64,000 nt of DNA from Alentia gelatinosa (lineage: Eukaryota > Annelida > Polychaeta > Phyllodocida > Polynoidae). A program made the translations under genes and the position numbers. The DNA is taken from the NCBI GenBank assembly GCA_950022655.1, contig OX465587.1, positions 35,707,153-35,771,152 on the forward strand. The letters are read 5' to 3'. Each line of letters opens with the position of its first letter. Position 1 is the first letter of the stretch. The notes below the pieces were generated by a model. The model had not been told where the DNA came from, did no database searches, and saw nothing but the letters and a program-made list of their open reading frames with translations. Positions 45,101 through 54,805 of this stretch are shown piece after piece.

Positions 45101-45549
45101 TTTTGTACAAAATCGATTACACATGCCCGGCGGCATAGATTGGACCCGATTAACAAATCGACTCCCCCTGCATTATCGCACACTAAAACCTCTGTAGGGA
45201 ATCCCCCTATATTGACAGTACAGGTACCCCTTACAGTCAGGGTGTGTCCGGTTATACTCCGCACCATGGGCGGTTCTTCTAAAGGAATAAACTTTGGCAA
45301 GCGAGTATACAGTTGAGCGGTTATAAGAGTATGTGTACTACCAGTGTCTATCAGGGCTGTTACCTGTATTCCTTCTACATCGAGTCGTACCCTAGGTCGT
45401 ACGGCTCCTGTCGCGCCGCAACAGCGCCCATCCCCTGGCCAAGGGGTGAGGGCTGAGGGCTTAGCTAGTTTCCCTGGTTGGCTGGAGGAGCCACAGGCGT
45501 AGGAAAATACCCTTATTTTGGCAATCATACCTCCAGTGTTGTTCTCCAC
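42157..45549 (-). CDS. pol: Pol polyprotein: protease, reverse transcriptase, RNase H, integrase
   Basis: 1130 codons open without a native ATG (the first codon of the frame is GTG), overlapping gag by 89 nt in the +1 frame. Aspartic protease ALIDTGSTHTLI near residue 68; RT with LDLKSGYWQMP, FGLKNAPAQFQR and catalytic FIDDIVIYS near 373; RNase H YTDASDRCIGAIL near 520 and IHTDHKPL. Integrase: zinc H-H-C-C (HGEVGHS, CVLC) near 730-770, then the D,D35E core (GMDLVGPFP, VVTDNGGEF, PYHPQSNGMVERFN), and a C-terminal segment after LPVGAFVTVR. All catalytic residues visible and no stops. This is the Gypsy order with integrase after RNase H. Confidence 0.92.
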   Translation of the reverse strand: MENNTGGMIAKIRVFSYACGSSSQPGKLAKPSALTPWPGDGRCCGATGAVRPRVRLDVEGIQVTALIDTGSTHTLITAQLYTRLPKFIPLEEPPMVRSITGHTLTVRGTCTVNIGGFPTEVLVCDNAGGVDLLIGSNLCRRACVIDFVQNIMRLGEKVYPLVTNPSQYCGPVMSVSQVPMSSSSLVNDVLTRYRDVFSEKETLVRVARSLPPAVIDTGDSGPIHQNPYRMPLDKRGKVEQCVQEMLADGVVRPSTSPWASPITLVPKKDGGTRFCVDYRKINAMTKGDAYPLPYIQDIFDTLEGAKVFSTLDLKSGYWQMPMDPASIEKTAFTCHLGLFEFTRMAFGLKNAPAQFQRAMTKVLTGLIGRCCMVFIDDIVIYSKNEKEHVEHLGKVLDRLREAGLQVKPSKCSFYKTQIELLGYVVDAEGIRPHESKTEAIRDMEPPKDRSAVRSFLGMAGYYRQCIPGFATLAVPLTELTKPKNEFIWGEEHQKSFDQLKAALTKAPVLAHPDVNKPYILYTDASDRCIGAILVQKDDKGVERVIHYVSHKLSDRQRLWPIIEKEAYAIVYALKKLHPYLGGGASFEIHTDHKPLRCLFQSEIRNTKLQRWSIQISEYAAPILYHKGKLNVRADMLSRIASVAPDSDQGGEETWASETPDVWNTDSIDPLALKKLQKEQFKDGFIEAEQGTDETRYVVYQGILYSIAEPFKNGGTYPRLMLPQQYRKKVVDRCHGEVGHSAPEKTLKRVQENYLWPGMRRTIREYIGSCVLCNTLTPANAAAPRGQMPTPPCSFHTWGMDLVGPFPRDQRGRQYLLTCIDHLTGWVEAIPIASKKSATVWEAFSREIVARYGLPTAVVTDNGGEFTESHFEEWLRNNGVQHRKTSPYHPQSNGMVERFNGTIQKLLLKLTGGDPRKWTRYLSEALYAYRITAGPAGISPYQSVYGRKARLPRTTTGNPDEGERLQAIRLAQSLLREFRLETRAAYKTKEPGRAKRLPVGAFVTVRALFPRKGQPKWQPGYRVISNHDGGLRVEELETGRVVRVNQRNARVIPEAKSYEEVDPVPAPTSKESRLPPAEATPIPLIPNPHLSTILTPAAAAVNTSSSKSRGCPNSFEINWNSWLETVRLCTN

Positions 45550-46993
45550 AATAGCAAGGACGAGTCGGGGGTCGAGCCCGACACCCTTCTACTACATGGC
45601 CGCTCTGGCGACACCTCTTGCAGGCATCTTCTGCCACTTCTTGCGATCTAGCCCCACCAGAAGAATCTGTAGGCCCGGGCCCATCCCTGCAATCATTTGC
45701 AAAATGACCCAACCTATTACACCGGAAACATTTATCCTGTGAGGTGGCTGTACGTGGTTTCTTTTTTCTTGGATTTGTATTGGGTTCGGCTTTCTTCTGA
45801 GTGCCTTGCACTGCTAAAACTTGTTTCATTTTATCTCTCATTTCCTGATGGGACCTATTGGCAGAAGCCACCTCCTGCCTCAGTTCTTCTACTACACCCC
45901 GCAAGAGGGCGGTTTCACTGACTTCTTGTTCGAGTGAATTTACTTTCCCACTATCTCTAGGTTTAAGATAGTCTTCTCTTTGGCTATATGAGATAATCTG
46001 TTTTATGGCTACCCGGAGGGAGATAGGTCTGCGGGACGCAATTCTACATGCTGCTGTCCTGTCCTCCATCCCGCTAAGGAGATCCCTTATTAGGTCGGAT
46101 TGATCTTGTGGCAGGCTTGCGTATCCCTCATTAAAGAGAGTCTCAAAGGCAGAGACATATGCACGGATAGATTCCCCTGATCTCTGAGCTAAATTTCTTA
46201 ACTTATCTCTCTGGGCCTGTTGGAAATCTGCTGATACATACGCATGGGCCAGGGTGTTCTTTATTATAGGCCAAGTGTTCTCAGGGTTGGTTATTAGTCG
46301 TCTCAGGCTAGCCCCCAAAGGATCAGAAGCTGTAAGAGTGGCTACCTTCAGACGTATGTTTTCCGGTAATTTGTCTAACTCCCTCAGCCAAGCTAGGGTT
46401 TTGGCTGGGTTTGTTCCCTCACACCTACCTACATCGCGAGAATAACGACCCAATGAATGGTTATCAGCCACGGCCGCCAATAACTTAGTCATATTCTCAT
46501 CATCCTGTGTTCTTCTATTTATACCTTCATCCTCATCTATCTCAGTTGCCTCATCATCCGTATCCTCATCTCCCTCAGTGAGATACGTATACCTCGTTCT
46601 CACCTCCTCTCCATCTCTGCCAGATCCCTTTTTACTCATTTTTGCTTTCTCTGCACCACGCTCTGCAGCGTCGGCACTACTCTCTGCAGCGTCAGAAAAA
46701 TCAAAGATACTACTAGGCTTGGCTTTAACGGACTCTGTGGTACTTTCCTTACTTTTCCCCCTGGCTTCGGACCGAGAAGCGGAGGTTTCCTCTTTATCTG
46801 TCATTCCCAATCGTCGGTTACCTCGTTGTACAGTATCTGTCTGCAACCCTACATTCCGTAAAACCTTACTACATGGGGAGGTGGTGGTGGAGGAATCGGA
46901 GATGGAAGGGGTAGAGGTGACCCTAGAGGGGGCGGAACGTGGTAGGGGGGTATTTTGTCTGGTATCATATTTATGCCTGGGTGTATCAACCAT
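45461..46993 (-). CDS. gag: Gag polyprotein with CCHC zinc knuckles
   Basis: 510 residues from ATG at 46993, 450 nt after the primer-binding site. The N-terminal third is charged and serine-rich with an acidic block (TEGDEDTDDEATEIDEDEG). The middle has the retrotransposon-gag capsid pattern (LREL.KLP, DKLRNLAQRSGESIRAYVSAFE.LFNEGYASLP). A classic zinc knuckle CFRCNRLGHFANDC lies near residue 419 and a second CKRCRQSGHVVEGC near 456, with a partial third CYCGEQHWRYDC. The frame stops in the overlap with pol. Forms the particle and packages RNA. Confidence 0.88.
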   Translation of the reverse strand: MVDTPRHKYDTRQNTPLPRSAPSRVTSTPSISDSSTTTSPCSKVLRNVGLQTDTVQRGNRRLGMTDKEETSASRSEARGKSKESTTESVKAKPSSIFDFSDAAESSADAAERGAEKAKMSKKGSGRDGEEVRTRYTYLTEGDEDTDDEATEIDEDEGINRRTQDDENMTKLLAAVADNHSLGRYSRDVGRCEGTNPAKTLAWLRELDKLPENIRLKVATLTASDPLGASLRRLITNPENTWPIIKNTLAHAYVSADFQQAQRDKLRNLAQRSGESIRAYVSAFETLFNEGYASLPQDQSDLIRDLLSGMEDRTAACRIASRRPISLRVAIKQIISYSQREDYLKPRDSGKVNSLEQEVSETALLRGVVEELRQEVASANRSHQEMRDKMKQVLAVQGTQKKAEPNTNPRKKKPRTATSQDKCFRCNRLGHFANDCRDGPGPTDSSGGARSQEVAEDACKRCRQSGHVVEGCRARPPTRPCYCGEQHWRYDCQNKGIFLRLWLLQPTRETS

Positions 46994-47442
46994 CTAGGTA
47001 TAGGGTCTCCCGTTCAAAAAGAGGGTTTTAAAGGTACTGAATTAAATTTTCATGCCACATTCCAAATACAATGCCCGAACCCATTACTACCATGCAAAAC
47101 AGATGTACTCCTACTCACCAAACCAGACACAGGGTTGTCGCAGCCAGCCTCCCGAGGTTCTGAGGTCTCCACAGCCTAGGTAGACAGGTGTTCCCTCTAT
47201 CACTGTCGACACTCTCCCGTGGGCAGAACCGTGATGAGTTGTCTCGTTCCATCGTCCTGTGTCTGTCTCTACACACCACTTCAGATAAAACACCAGCTGT
47301 CAGTTCGGCTCTCCTGAGCTGAACCAGACTATGAGGATATAACAGTCAGTGTCGGATGCACGGTAAAGTGGGTATATACCAGAGATCCCTGTGGTGGCTG
47401 CCTCCTCAGGGCCCATCACGTTCGTCACTTCATACTATATGT
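46994..47442 (-). other. Provirus 5' leader
   Basis: About 450 nt between the primer-binding site and gag; no ORF. It probably carries the packaging signal and the env splice donor. Several GT dinucleotides exist and I cannot choose one. Confidence 0.5.
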
Positions 47443-47461
47443 AATCACGTCGGGGTCACCA
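47443..47461 (-). promoter_or_regulatory. Primer-binding site for tRNA-Trp
   Basis: Minus strand TGGTGACCCCGACGTGATT lies 2 nt inside the 5' LTR end. Its complement AATCACGTCGGGGTCACCA equals the 3' end of animal tRNA-Trp with CCA, known to me from the conserved T-arm and acceptor sequence. Confidence 0.8.
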
Positions 47462-47463
47462 TT

Positions 47464-48912
47464 TGTTAGATGGGGCCGCTGTAAGCTCGTCCACACCTCC
47501 TGCGTGCTGAGTTGCTTCCCCCACTGAAACCGCTATGGTCACACAGTGGGGTGAGGCTCCGTAACAAAACAACTCTAGTGACAACGTGTGGCTGAAGCTG
47601 AGGAGAAGATGGATCTGCCTTATGCCGGCAGTCGCTTTATTATATATTGGAATACATTTAGACGTCACCACGGGTGAGTACGTCACACCTTCACATACCA
47701 TTCCTTTTACAGATTATACCAGGCGTGGCAGCTGGTTACAAATATGGTTACAGTCACTTTATTGGTCACAAATAGTCACGTGCAAAGACAAGATGCTCTC
47801 CCTAATATAGAAACGTCGCTTCCGTCACACATGCAAAGACAAGACGCTCCCCCAAATATGGAGACGTCATTTCCGTCAGGGGGCCTCCATCCCATAATAT
47901 GAAGGGAACCACAAAGATGTTTGCGCGTCCCTCCGGGAGGATCCTGACATGTCCTGCCACGTGCAACGTCTTGAGGTAAAATCTCCACATACACATAAGG
48001 ATATATAGTAGCTTGGAAAATATATTAGCTTGGAATAGATAACAATTGTTAGGGAGGACAATATTTGTGAGGGAAAATAATAGCTTTAGTATTTCTCCCT
48101 TCTCATGCACCACAGGTATTCATCCCTAATTATTTACTACCACTGAAATCTTATTTCTCACATGAGAAGGATTACGGTTTTCCTTTATCATATAGAAGCA
48201 TGCACACATGTTCCCCTTGAGAGCGTGAGAAAGCCGGACATGCGAGCAGGGGTTCTCACAAACAAGCTGTCATGAGCTCGTCATGAGCAACGACTTGTTG
48301 AGACTAGAGGCGGATACAACACGGATGTGCACATAAACACAGCCACGCGGAGACAGGAACTTTCCCACCGGCGACTTTCGCCTCTCTCTTCCATATAATA
48401 TATATTTTCCCTGTCTGACCATGTTTAAGTCGTATCTATAAAGGGGAAACATATATAGGCAGAGAATAAATAATAGGAAATATATATGTATATATATTAA
48501 TACTTTTGGCCACATGCCCAGGAGAAATAATAAAAGAATAAGAAAAATAAAAGACTGGTTAAAGTGACCAGTTTCACTGGGTATTTCCTAGAAAGAAAAG
48601 AAATTCTCCTGTAAGGGTGCCGCTGTATCTTAATGTAACATACTATCTATAGCTAGACTTCAGTGATTTGCTTAATATTAGTTTTCCCAAGTTTTTCTGT
48701 GATATTGGCTATTTATGGCCGCACGCGACATTGGCATCGTCGTACGCGACATTGCCATCGTCGTACGCCATTGGTACCGTCATCCACGACATTGGCATCG
48801 TCATACGCCAATGGCACCGTCATACGCGACATTGGCATCGTTATACGCCATTGGCACCGTCATACGCGACATTGGCATCGTCGTAGGCGACATGGCATCG
48901 TCGTACGCGACA
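47464..48912 (-). repeat. 5' LTR, 1449 bp
   Basis: TG...CA ends and co-linear with 34134-35828. AT-rich TATATAATAAAG on the minus strand near 47636-47650 can act as a TATA or polyadenylation signal. A U3-start array of about nine units (48719-48912) ends the LTR. Confidence 0.92.
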
Positions 48913-49105
48913 TAACATCCAATATGTTCTATTAGACTTACTTTGGCTTTGGTCGAATCTATGAGATGAATTTAAGTAGAAATTTCACCCCTGCACAATT
49001 ACCGAGGTGAGAGTTCTTTTACTTCCGATACCACATAGACATGGAATGAGAAGGATTGGCATTTGATATAGCAGTAAATCTACGATTGCTGGGCCATTTG
49101 TTCCT
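48913..49105 (-). mobile_element. SINE body resumed after the provirus (copy 4, head lost)
   Basis: Starts TAACA (target duplication) then TCCAATATGTTCTATTAG and TTACTTTGG, as at 54071-54100. It continues through GGTGAGAGTTCTTTTACTTCC and TGAGAAGGATTGGC to TACGATTGCTGG, where the tRNA-like head is missing. Confidence 0.65.
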
Positions 49106-49242
49106 AGTTACTGTTATCTGCTTCCACCCTTCCACTATATAGGTCGTTTACTACCTGACATAATCGAGCCTCGTGAGTTACCTTTGAGCTACAATGCAGT
49201 GCCAAATAAAGATAAAGATGGAGAATGTGGTGATTTGTTCGA

Positions 49243-49285
49243 GAGTGTGAGATCTTATGAGAGGGGTGCACCGCACACCTCTTTG
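49243..49285. repeat. Fragment of the hairpin MITE at 5540
   Basis: GAGTGTGAGATCTTATGAGA then GGGGTGCACCGCACACCTC matches the arm end of the long-hairpin MITE, here as a short palindromic scrap. Confidence 0.45.
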
Positions 49286-49658
49286 CTACTGCTTGTAACC
49301 CACCCCGAATCATCTCTCAAACTACCCAGGTGCAGTGCGTACTATCCTCTTAATACTAGCTGTAACCCATTCCCCATCATCTATGGCTGTGCCCTTCCAT
49401 AAACCCTGTAACCTCTACTACTAGACACAGGGCAGTGCGAGGATATGGGGTTACCGGGAGTGGGCAGGCAGGGGCTCACCTCCCACTCACCTCTGGTGGA
49501 GGTCATCTCTGTTACAGCAGCGCCTAGTGCTGAGAGGTCATAAATCAACTCGAGGGCATTGTGCCGTGACGCCGGCGGGGCAGCGCCATTACTCATCCCT
49601 GACTCTCCGACCCGTATTGCCCCCCGCTGATCCTACACACCCCCTACCTGCCTCTCTT
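49286..49658. other. Non-coding, GC-moderate, nothing recognised
   Basis: Short frames on both strands without domains. Confidence 0.4.
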
Positions 49659-50166
49659 AAGTGGGATTCACACGTAGAGACTCACGTACCTGAGACTGGT
49701 GTACTTCACACGTTTCCCCTAGTCTCAGACAATTCTCGGTTGGTACAAAATTCTCATGGTAAAGTGCTTTGATCAGTCTCAAGGACAAATGGTGAATTTT
49801 ATTTACATGGGAGGACTGACCTGGTACATAGTCTCAGACTGGTCATTGTGAATACTCACCCAGGGACTCAAGTACCCTTGAGGTGAGGGGTGTTACAAAC
49901 ATGCAATGATGCCTACTGGCCTCCTATTGGCTAGGGCAAGTACATAGTCGCAGCAGGTCCATTTGTCTCATCAAAATGATCCTATACATTTTAAACCTGT
50001 TTAAAATCAAAATCTCATGATATTCCGTACCTGTTTAGGGGTAATTGTCACCGCCAATTGCAAGGAAAAAAACTTGTCTCAGAGAAATGGAACCCTACAA
50101 TTCAGACCAGGAGATTGTGTTACAGTACAAAATTTCAGCAGAAATTGTCTCAGACAATCACCCTGT
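49659..50166. mobile_element. Partial TIR element of family C
   Basis: Left end AAGTGGGATTCACACGTAGAG, then CTGAGACTGGTGTACTTCACAC and inverted GTCTCAGACAATCACCCTG near the next element. The right end is taken over by the element starting at 50167. Confidence 0.5.
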
Positions 50167-50725
50167 AAAGTGGGATTCACACGATGGGACAAATGGACCT
50201 GAGACTGGTGTACTTCATACCTTTGCACCAGTCTGCTACTATTTCCATCTGGGTACAAAGTTTCACAGATTGGGGTGTTCTACATTCTCAGGGTAACATG
50301 GTGGATTCAATTCACATGGGAAGACTTAACAGGTACATAGTCTCACCCCTACATCCCTACACAGGGTTAACAGTTGTCGACTGAGGGTACATCCCCCTGT
50401 GAATAGGTGTTATTTGGGACCACTGAGACTCACAGATTGGGAGAGAGCATGTGAAATACATTTGTCTCACCAAAATGCCCCTCTGAATTTTAAACCTATT
50501 TGATGTCAAAATCTCATGAGATTCTATTCCTTGTTAGGGGTGATTGTCGCCGACAATTGCATGGGAAAAAAGTTGTCTCAGCAAAATGTAACCTTGTCAT
50601 TCACACGGGGAAATTGTGTTCTAGTACCGAATCTCAGCAGGATTTGTCTGAGACAATCACCCTGATGCAGGTGCAGGAATCCCACCGTGTGAATCCCATT
50701 TTTTCCCACCGTGTGAATCCCACTT
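50167..50725. mobile_element. TIR element of family C, about 560 bp
   Basis: AAAGTGGGATTCACACGATGGGA at the left and TCCCACCGTGTGAATCCCACTT at the right. Co-linear in inverse orientation with 29435-29958. No transposase. Confidence 0.65.
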
Positions 50726-50961
50726 AAAGTGGAATTCACACGATGGGATTTGCGTACTTCACAGGGCTCAAAATCTCAAGCGATTTTGTTCCTTTTTAGG
50801 GGGAAATGTCTTTAACAATTACATGGAGGAAAACATGATTCAGGGAAATGAATCCCTATAACTTAGAAGAAGAAATTGTGTTTGAGTACAGAATCTCAGC
50901 AGGATTTTTCTCAGACAAGCACCCTGTAAGGTGCAGGAGTCCCACCGTGTGAATCCCACTT
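50726..50961. mobile_element. Short TIR element of family C, about 236 bp
   Basis: AAAGTGGAATTCACACGATGGG at the left and CCCACCGTGTGAATCCCACTT at the right, with the AATCTCAAGCGATTTTGTTCC inner motif. It begins directly at the end of the previous copy, so two copies are abutted. Confidence 0.6.
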
Positions 50962-50975
50962 AACACCGCAGGGTA

Positions 50976-51180
50976 GCGGGGTAACTCAGTCAGTAACCCG
51001 CTGGCCTGTGGATCAAGAGATCTGTGGTTTGAGGCTCAGCCACACTGCTGTGCTTTCTAATTGTCTGTCATCCCCACCTCATAGATTCGATCTTGTGGTG
51101 ATACGACCCGGGCTGTTGCTACGACATAAAACACCATCAACCAACCTCTGGTTGTTGCCTGAGCTCTAATAAATCATCTA
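50976..51180 (+). mobile_element. Second SINE family, tRNA-like head
   Basis: Plus-strand head GGGGTAACTCAGTCAGTAAC (A-box-like) and GTGGTTTGAGGCTC (weak B-box), then a body ending in GTTGCTACGACATAAAACAC and CATCAACCAACC, a tail style common in mollusc-type SINEs. Not related to the minus-strand SINE next to it. Confidence 0.5.
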
Positions 51181-51241
51181 CACTGGCCTCTCATGTGCCC
51201 GCTATTAGCTTCTCATAGCAACATGATCCAGTCATCTACTG

Positions 51242-51575
51242 CCATCTATGCTTGTTTGTTTGGTTTGTTTGGTTTGATTTTACGTCCAGTCAACCATTAT
51301 AGGTCCTTTCCAGACTTTCTCAAGGTTCTTTTACAGCACAAGGGTGGTGATCGAATCTATGTGATGAATTCAGGTAGAAATCTCACCCCTACAAATTTAC
51401 CAGGTGAGAGTTCTTTTACTTCCCACACCACATAGACATGGTATGAGAAGGATGGCCTTTGTTATAGCAGTAAATCTACCACTGCTAGGGGTGGGACTCG
51501 AACCCACAAAGTCTTACAACCTTGGGGTTACAAGTCCGGTGCTCTAACCACTGAGCTAACTCCCCACCCCGATCT
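51242..51575 (-). mobile_element. tRNA-derived SINE, copy 2 (best preserved)
   Basis: On the minus strand GGAGTTAGCTCAGTGGTTAGAG is the A-box region and GTGGGTTCGAGTCCCACCCC the B-box, close to a real tRNA. The rest matches copies at 15247 and 54045. The tRNA-like part has a long anticodon-side insertion and no proper CCA end, so it is a SINE head, not a tRNA gene. Confidence 0.75.
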
Positions 51576-51579
51576 ATGC

Positions 51580-53040
51580 TTGACCCTCCTCTCTCTCTCT
51601 GTTCTTTTGATAGTGTTTATCAACATAAATTGCTGGCCTCAGAAGAAAAGATCTGTACCTTCTGTCATATGCTAACCGACTCCTTGCAAATGTGCCTGCT
51701 AAACCTATCATGTGACTATCCCTCCTACCTCATGTGGACCCTTGTCACTACATTGTCATGTACCCGGATTTCTTCCCTTGCTACAGCTGCTACTCTACCA
51801 CATGCACTTCAAACCACAATGCTTGTGCTCCTACTAGCCCTTGCCATTCCTGCCGTTTTATGAGGTCTTCTTTTCATACTGAGCACAGAGTCATGATCAT
51901 TTGTTGTATATGCCACACAGAAGGGAGTCTGAGAGTCGCAGTAATAGATATTTAAACTTTATCCAATCGGCTTTTCTTAAACCGTATACCTATAGTATTA
52001 CTTTATAGCATGGTCAAATCCCACGAAAGGGTCTACTGGTGTTTTAGCAATTATATCTTAAAGTAAAATCAACTGTAAAGATGTATCATGAGGCTTAGCT
52101 AGAGAGTCCTTGTCCCACTGTTTTTTTCCTACCACGGAGCCTTACGGGATTCAATTGGAACGAAAAAGTTACATAAAAATAAAATCAACTGTAACATTCA
52201 ATTTAATGTCTATGCGAGGAGTTAGGTCAGAAAAGTATGATATAAAATCTTAACATTATGTAAGCATAGATTAAGCGAATAACTACACTGAAAATAAACT
52301 TAGCTTTAAACCCTGTTCTAGAGTATAAAATACATAGTGAATATTTGTAAATATTCAAGAAAATAGTACATCCTTTCATGTGAAGCTGATGATATTGAAG
52401 GAAACAACTATCTTTTAGTGTATGATACTGTTATTGCAATTTTCACATTTGTGTCAGGCTACGAAATAGCAGATTTTACTTGTTGGAATGGTGAAAGTCA
52501 AAGGTATTTAAGGTTTTGAGAAAATGATGAATTGTGAAGTGCATTCTTACAAAATAATGAGGAAAGGATTATTAGGTCATGTATTTGTTTCATAAGTGTG
52601 TGTCGTTTCATAGCCTGATCACTAATTTTTAGACTGTAATATCATATAGCTAAGTCCTTATCATGGAATAATGTGAGAAAAAATTAGCAGCCAATTCCCG
52701 AGCACTATATTTTCAGATAACTCACTAATGAATCAGATTAGTGGACCTTCGTTTTTTATCAAAATTGCACGACTTTCATGGGATTCGACCACAAATATAT
52801 ATTTATATGAATGTAGACAATCGATCGTACTTTGATTGTTTATGCTTTCTCTTATTTTCTAATTGTCCAAAACCAAGGTGTCATCTCCTGATGCAGGTAC
52901 ATCGATCACCTCTGTGACCTAGTAACAGACAGTCCGATACATAATCATTTCCATCGTTAAGATATTACTACGTTGTAAGTCTCCGTTTAGATTATTCCAC
53001 ACCTACATGCCTCTATAGACCGGACTCGCCCTGAAAGGAC
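51580..53040. other. AT-rich non-coding stretch
   Basis: Includes a CT run near 51588. No repeat family and no coding domain recognised. Confidence 0.45.
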
Positions 53041-53079
53041 TAGTATTATGTTCTCCTCAGGCATGAGGGTTTTTGACTA

Positions 53080-53390
53080 TGTCCAGGCTTTTAGTGAATT
53101 TATACATGTAGATATGCAACAGGTGTTTAGTAGATTTATACATGTAAATATGCAGCAGGTATTTAGTAAATTTATACAGGTATTTAGTAAATTTATACAT
53201 GTAAATATGCAGCAGGTATTTAGTAAATTTATACAGGTATTTAGTAGATCTATACATGTAAATATGCAGCAGGTATTTAGTGAATTTATACATGTAGATA
53301 TGCAGCAGGTATTTAGTGAATTTATACATGTAAATATGCAGAAGGTATTTAGTAGATCTATACATGTAAATTTGCAGTAGGTATTGCCTT
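53080..53390. repeat. 36-bp / 21-bp minisatellite
   Basis: Units TTTAGTGAATTTATACATGT plus AGATATGCAACAGGTG (36 bp) and a shortened 21-bp form TTTAGTAAATTTATACAGGTA alternate. Both lengths are multiples of three, so frames stay open on both strands (about 110 codons each). No evidence of a gene. Confidence 0.85.
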
Positions 53391-53761
53391 ACTTTAAGGT
53401 AACGACACAATACATCACTAATATAATCTACATTGCTTATTCAAAATTAAACGTTAAAACCAGGACACAACTCCAGCATGAAGACGATATTGTCAAACAT
53501 CAGAAGCAGCAGAGTAACCAGGTATAAGAAGCAGACGGACCCCGAGACGGGCTAATCACCTGGTCCAGGCCTGACCTTTTAGAGAACTGTGTGAGGTAAA
53601 AACTCGGCTGTCCACCACTTTCACTGAGGCCCGGGTCTCTGCCTGTGTCTGTGAGCGCTGTCTGTGTACAGTGAATTACTGAGAACCGGAGATTATGTCC
53701 AGGTAAGGCTTCTCACGGGGAAGGAAGCGAAACACGCGGGAAATCATCGGTGATATAAGTG

Positions 53762-54010
53762 CAGGGATGTCAGTAGGGTCAGGGAAAATAGTTCTCATCG
53801 GGAATTTATTGCCTCAAAGTGATTGAGAAATTATTGAAAGTACATCAATGTTGGCAATGAAATAAGACTGATGGTGTGTGGGGAGGTTAAAACAACTGTT
53901 TAATTGGCGTAAATGAGACACAATTTATACCATTTTAGTTTTATATAAAAAGATAATTGGATAAACTGGAAATGAAAACAAGGATTTCCTTGGAAAGGTG
54001 AAAAAAGACA
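53762..54010. repeat. Dispersed repeat headed CAGGGATGTCAG, copy 3
   Basis: Same landmark order as 6054-6290: CAGGGATGTCAGTAGGGTCA, a TGCCTC-AA-GTGATTGAG segment, GTGTGTGGGGAGGTT, and AAAACAAGGATTTCCTTGGAAA near the end. Confidence 0.5.
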
Positions 54011-54044
54011 TCCTTGTAGTGGAGGGTGAATGGTGTAGAGTTGG

Positions 54045-54360
54045 TTGTTGTTTCTTGTTTGGATAATTCAATGTCCAATATGTTCTATTAGGCTTACTTT
54101 GGGTTTGATGGTGATCCAATCTATGAGAGGAATTTAGGTAGAAGTCACATCCCCAGACATTTACCGAGGTGAGACTTCTTTTACTTCCCAATCCACATAG
54201 ACATAGTGTGAGAAGGATTGGCCTTTGATATAGGAGTAAATCAACTACTGCTGGGGATGAAGGAGAAGAGTGGCTGCAGTGGGACTCAAACCCACAAAGT
54301 CCTATAGCCTTGTGATTATAAGTCCTGTGCCTTAATCACTGAGCTAACTCCCACCCCTTT
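54045..54360 (-). mobile_element. tRNA-derived SINE, copy 3
   Basis: Minus-strand head GGAGTTAGCTCAGTGATTAAGG and GTGGGTTTGAGTCCCAC, body as in copy 2. It supplies the uninterrupted reference that shows where the provirus landed in copy 4. Confidence 0.7.
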
Positions 54361-54768
54361 CGGTGCAGAGATATGACTAACAGATACAGGGTGGATGGCA
54401 GATGTGTTAATGGTTCAGTTTGTTAGTTTTTAGGGGTCCATTGGCTTGTCTACTAGGTCACAGGCACGTCTACTGAGCCTCTCTAAGTCTAGCTGCGGCT
54501 GAGTGCGCCAGGTAGCTGCCTGATGGGTCCTTGTGGGCCTACTAATAGCTACCTGTGAGGTCAAAGGCCGCTTGCTATAATTGGCACAGCGTTGGAACCA
54601 GTCTAAACAAGTATCTGGCCACCTGGCTGGTACCTAGAATATGTACTGGTTCTGCATGAGTAAGGAAGGTCCCCGGCAAAACCACTGGTCAGCTGGGTAC
54701 CAGACTTACATGGGACTACTGCTGAGGACCCAGCAGGAGTCTGCACCTGCCCAGTGAGGCTCCACAGG

Positions 54769-54805
54769 TGTATATAAGGCCTGTTGAAGTTCAGCTGGGC
54801 ACATT
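54769..54805 (+). promoter_or_regulatory. TATA-type core promoter candidate
   Basis: GGTGTATATAAGGCC has a consensus TATA box at 54771-54778. About 30 nt on lies CACATTGGGG. Upstream (54420-54760) is G/C-moderate sequence with repeated TAGCTGCCTG and GGTACC. It could be an LTR promoter, but I found no paired LTR. Confidence 0.3.

Larger units (their letters stand above)
34134..48912 (-). mobile_element. Complete env-bearing Gypsy/Metaviridae provirus, 14.8 kb
   Basis: Two LTRs with TG...CA ends (34134-35828 and 47464-48912) enclose, on the minus strand, a tRNA-Trp primer-binding site, gag, pol, env, a BTB/RING-like accessory ORF, tandem arrays and a polypurine tract. Flanking TAACA repeats (34129-34133, 48913-48917) are the target-site duplication. 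LTRs differ by four substitutions by eye over about 1.44 kb, plus array length, so the insertion is young. gag, pol and env frames show no internal stop. It is unusually long for Gypsy elements because of about 4.5 kb between env and the 3' LTR. It is inserted in a SINE. Confidence 0.9.

Noticed and set aside
51480..51570. A tRNA gene on the minus strand
   Set aside because: It has A and B boxes but is followed by a SINE body repeated at three other sites. Treated as a SINE head.
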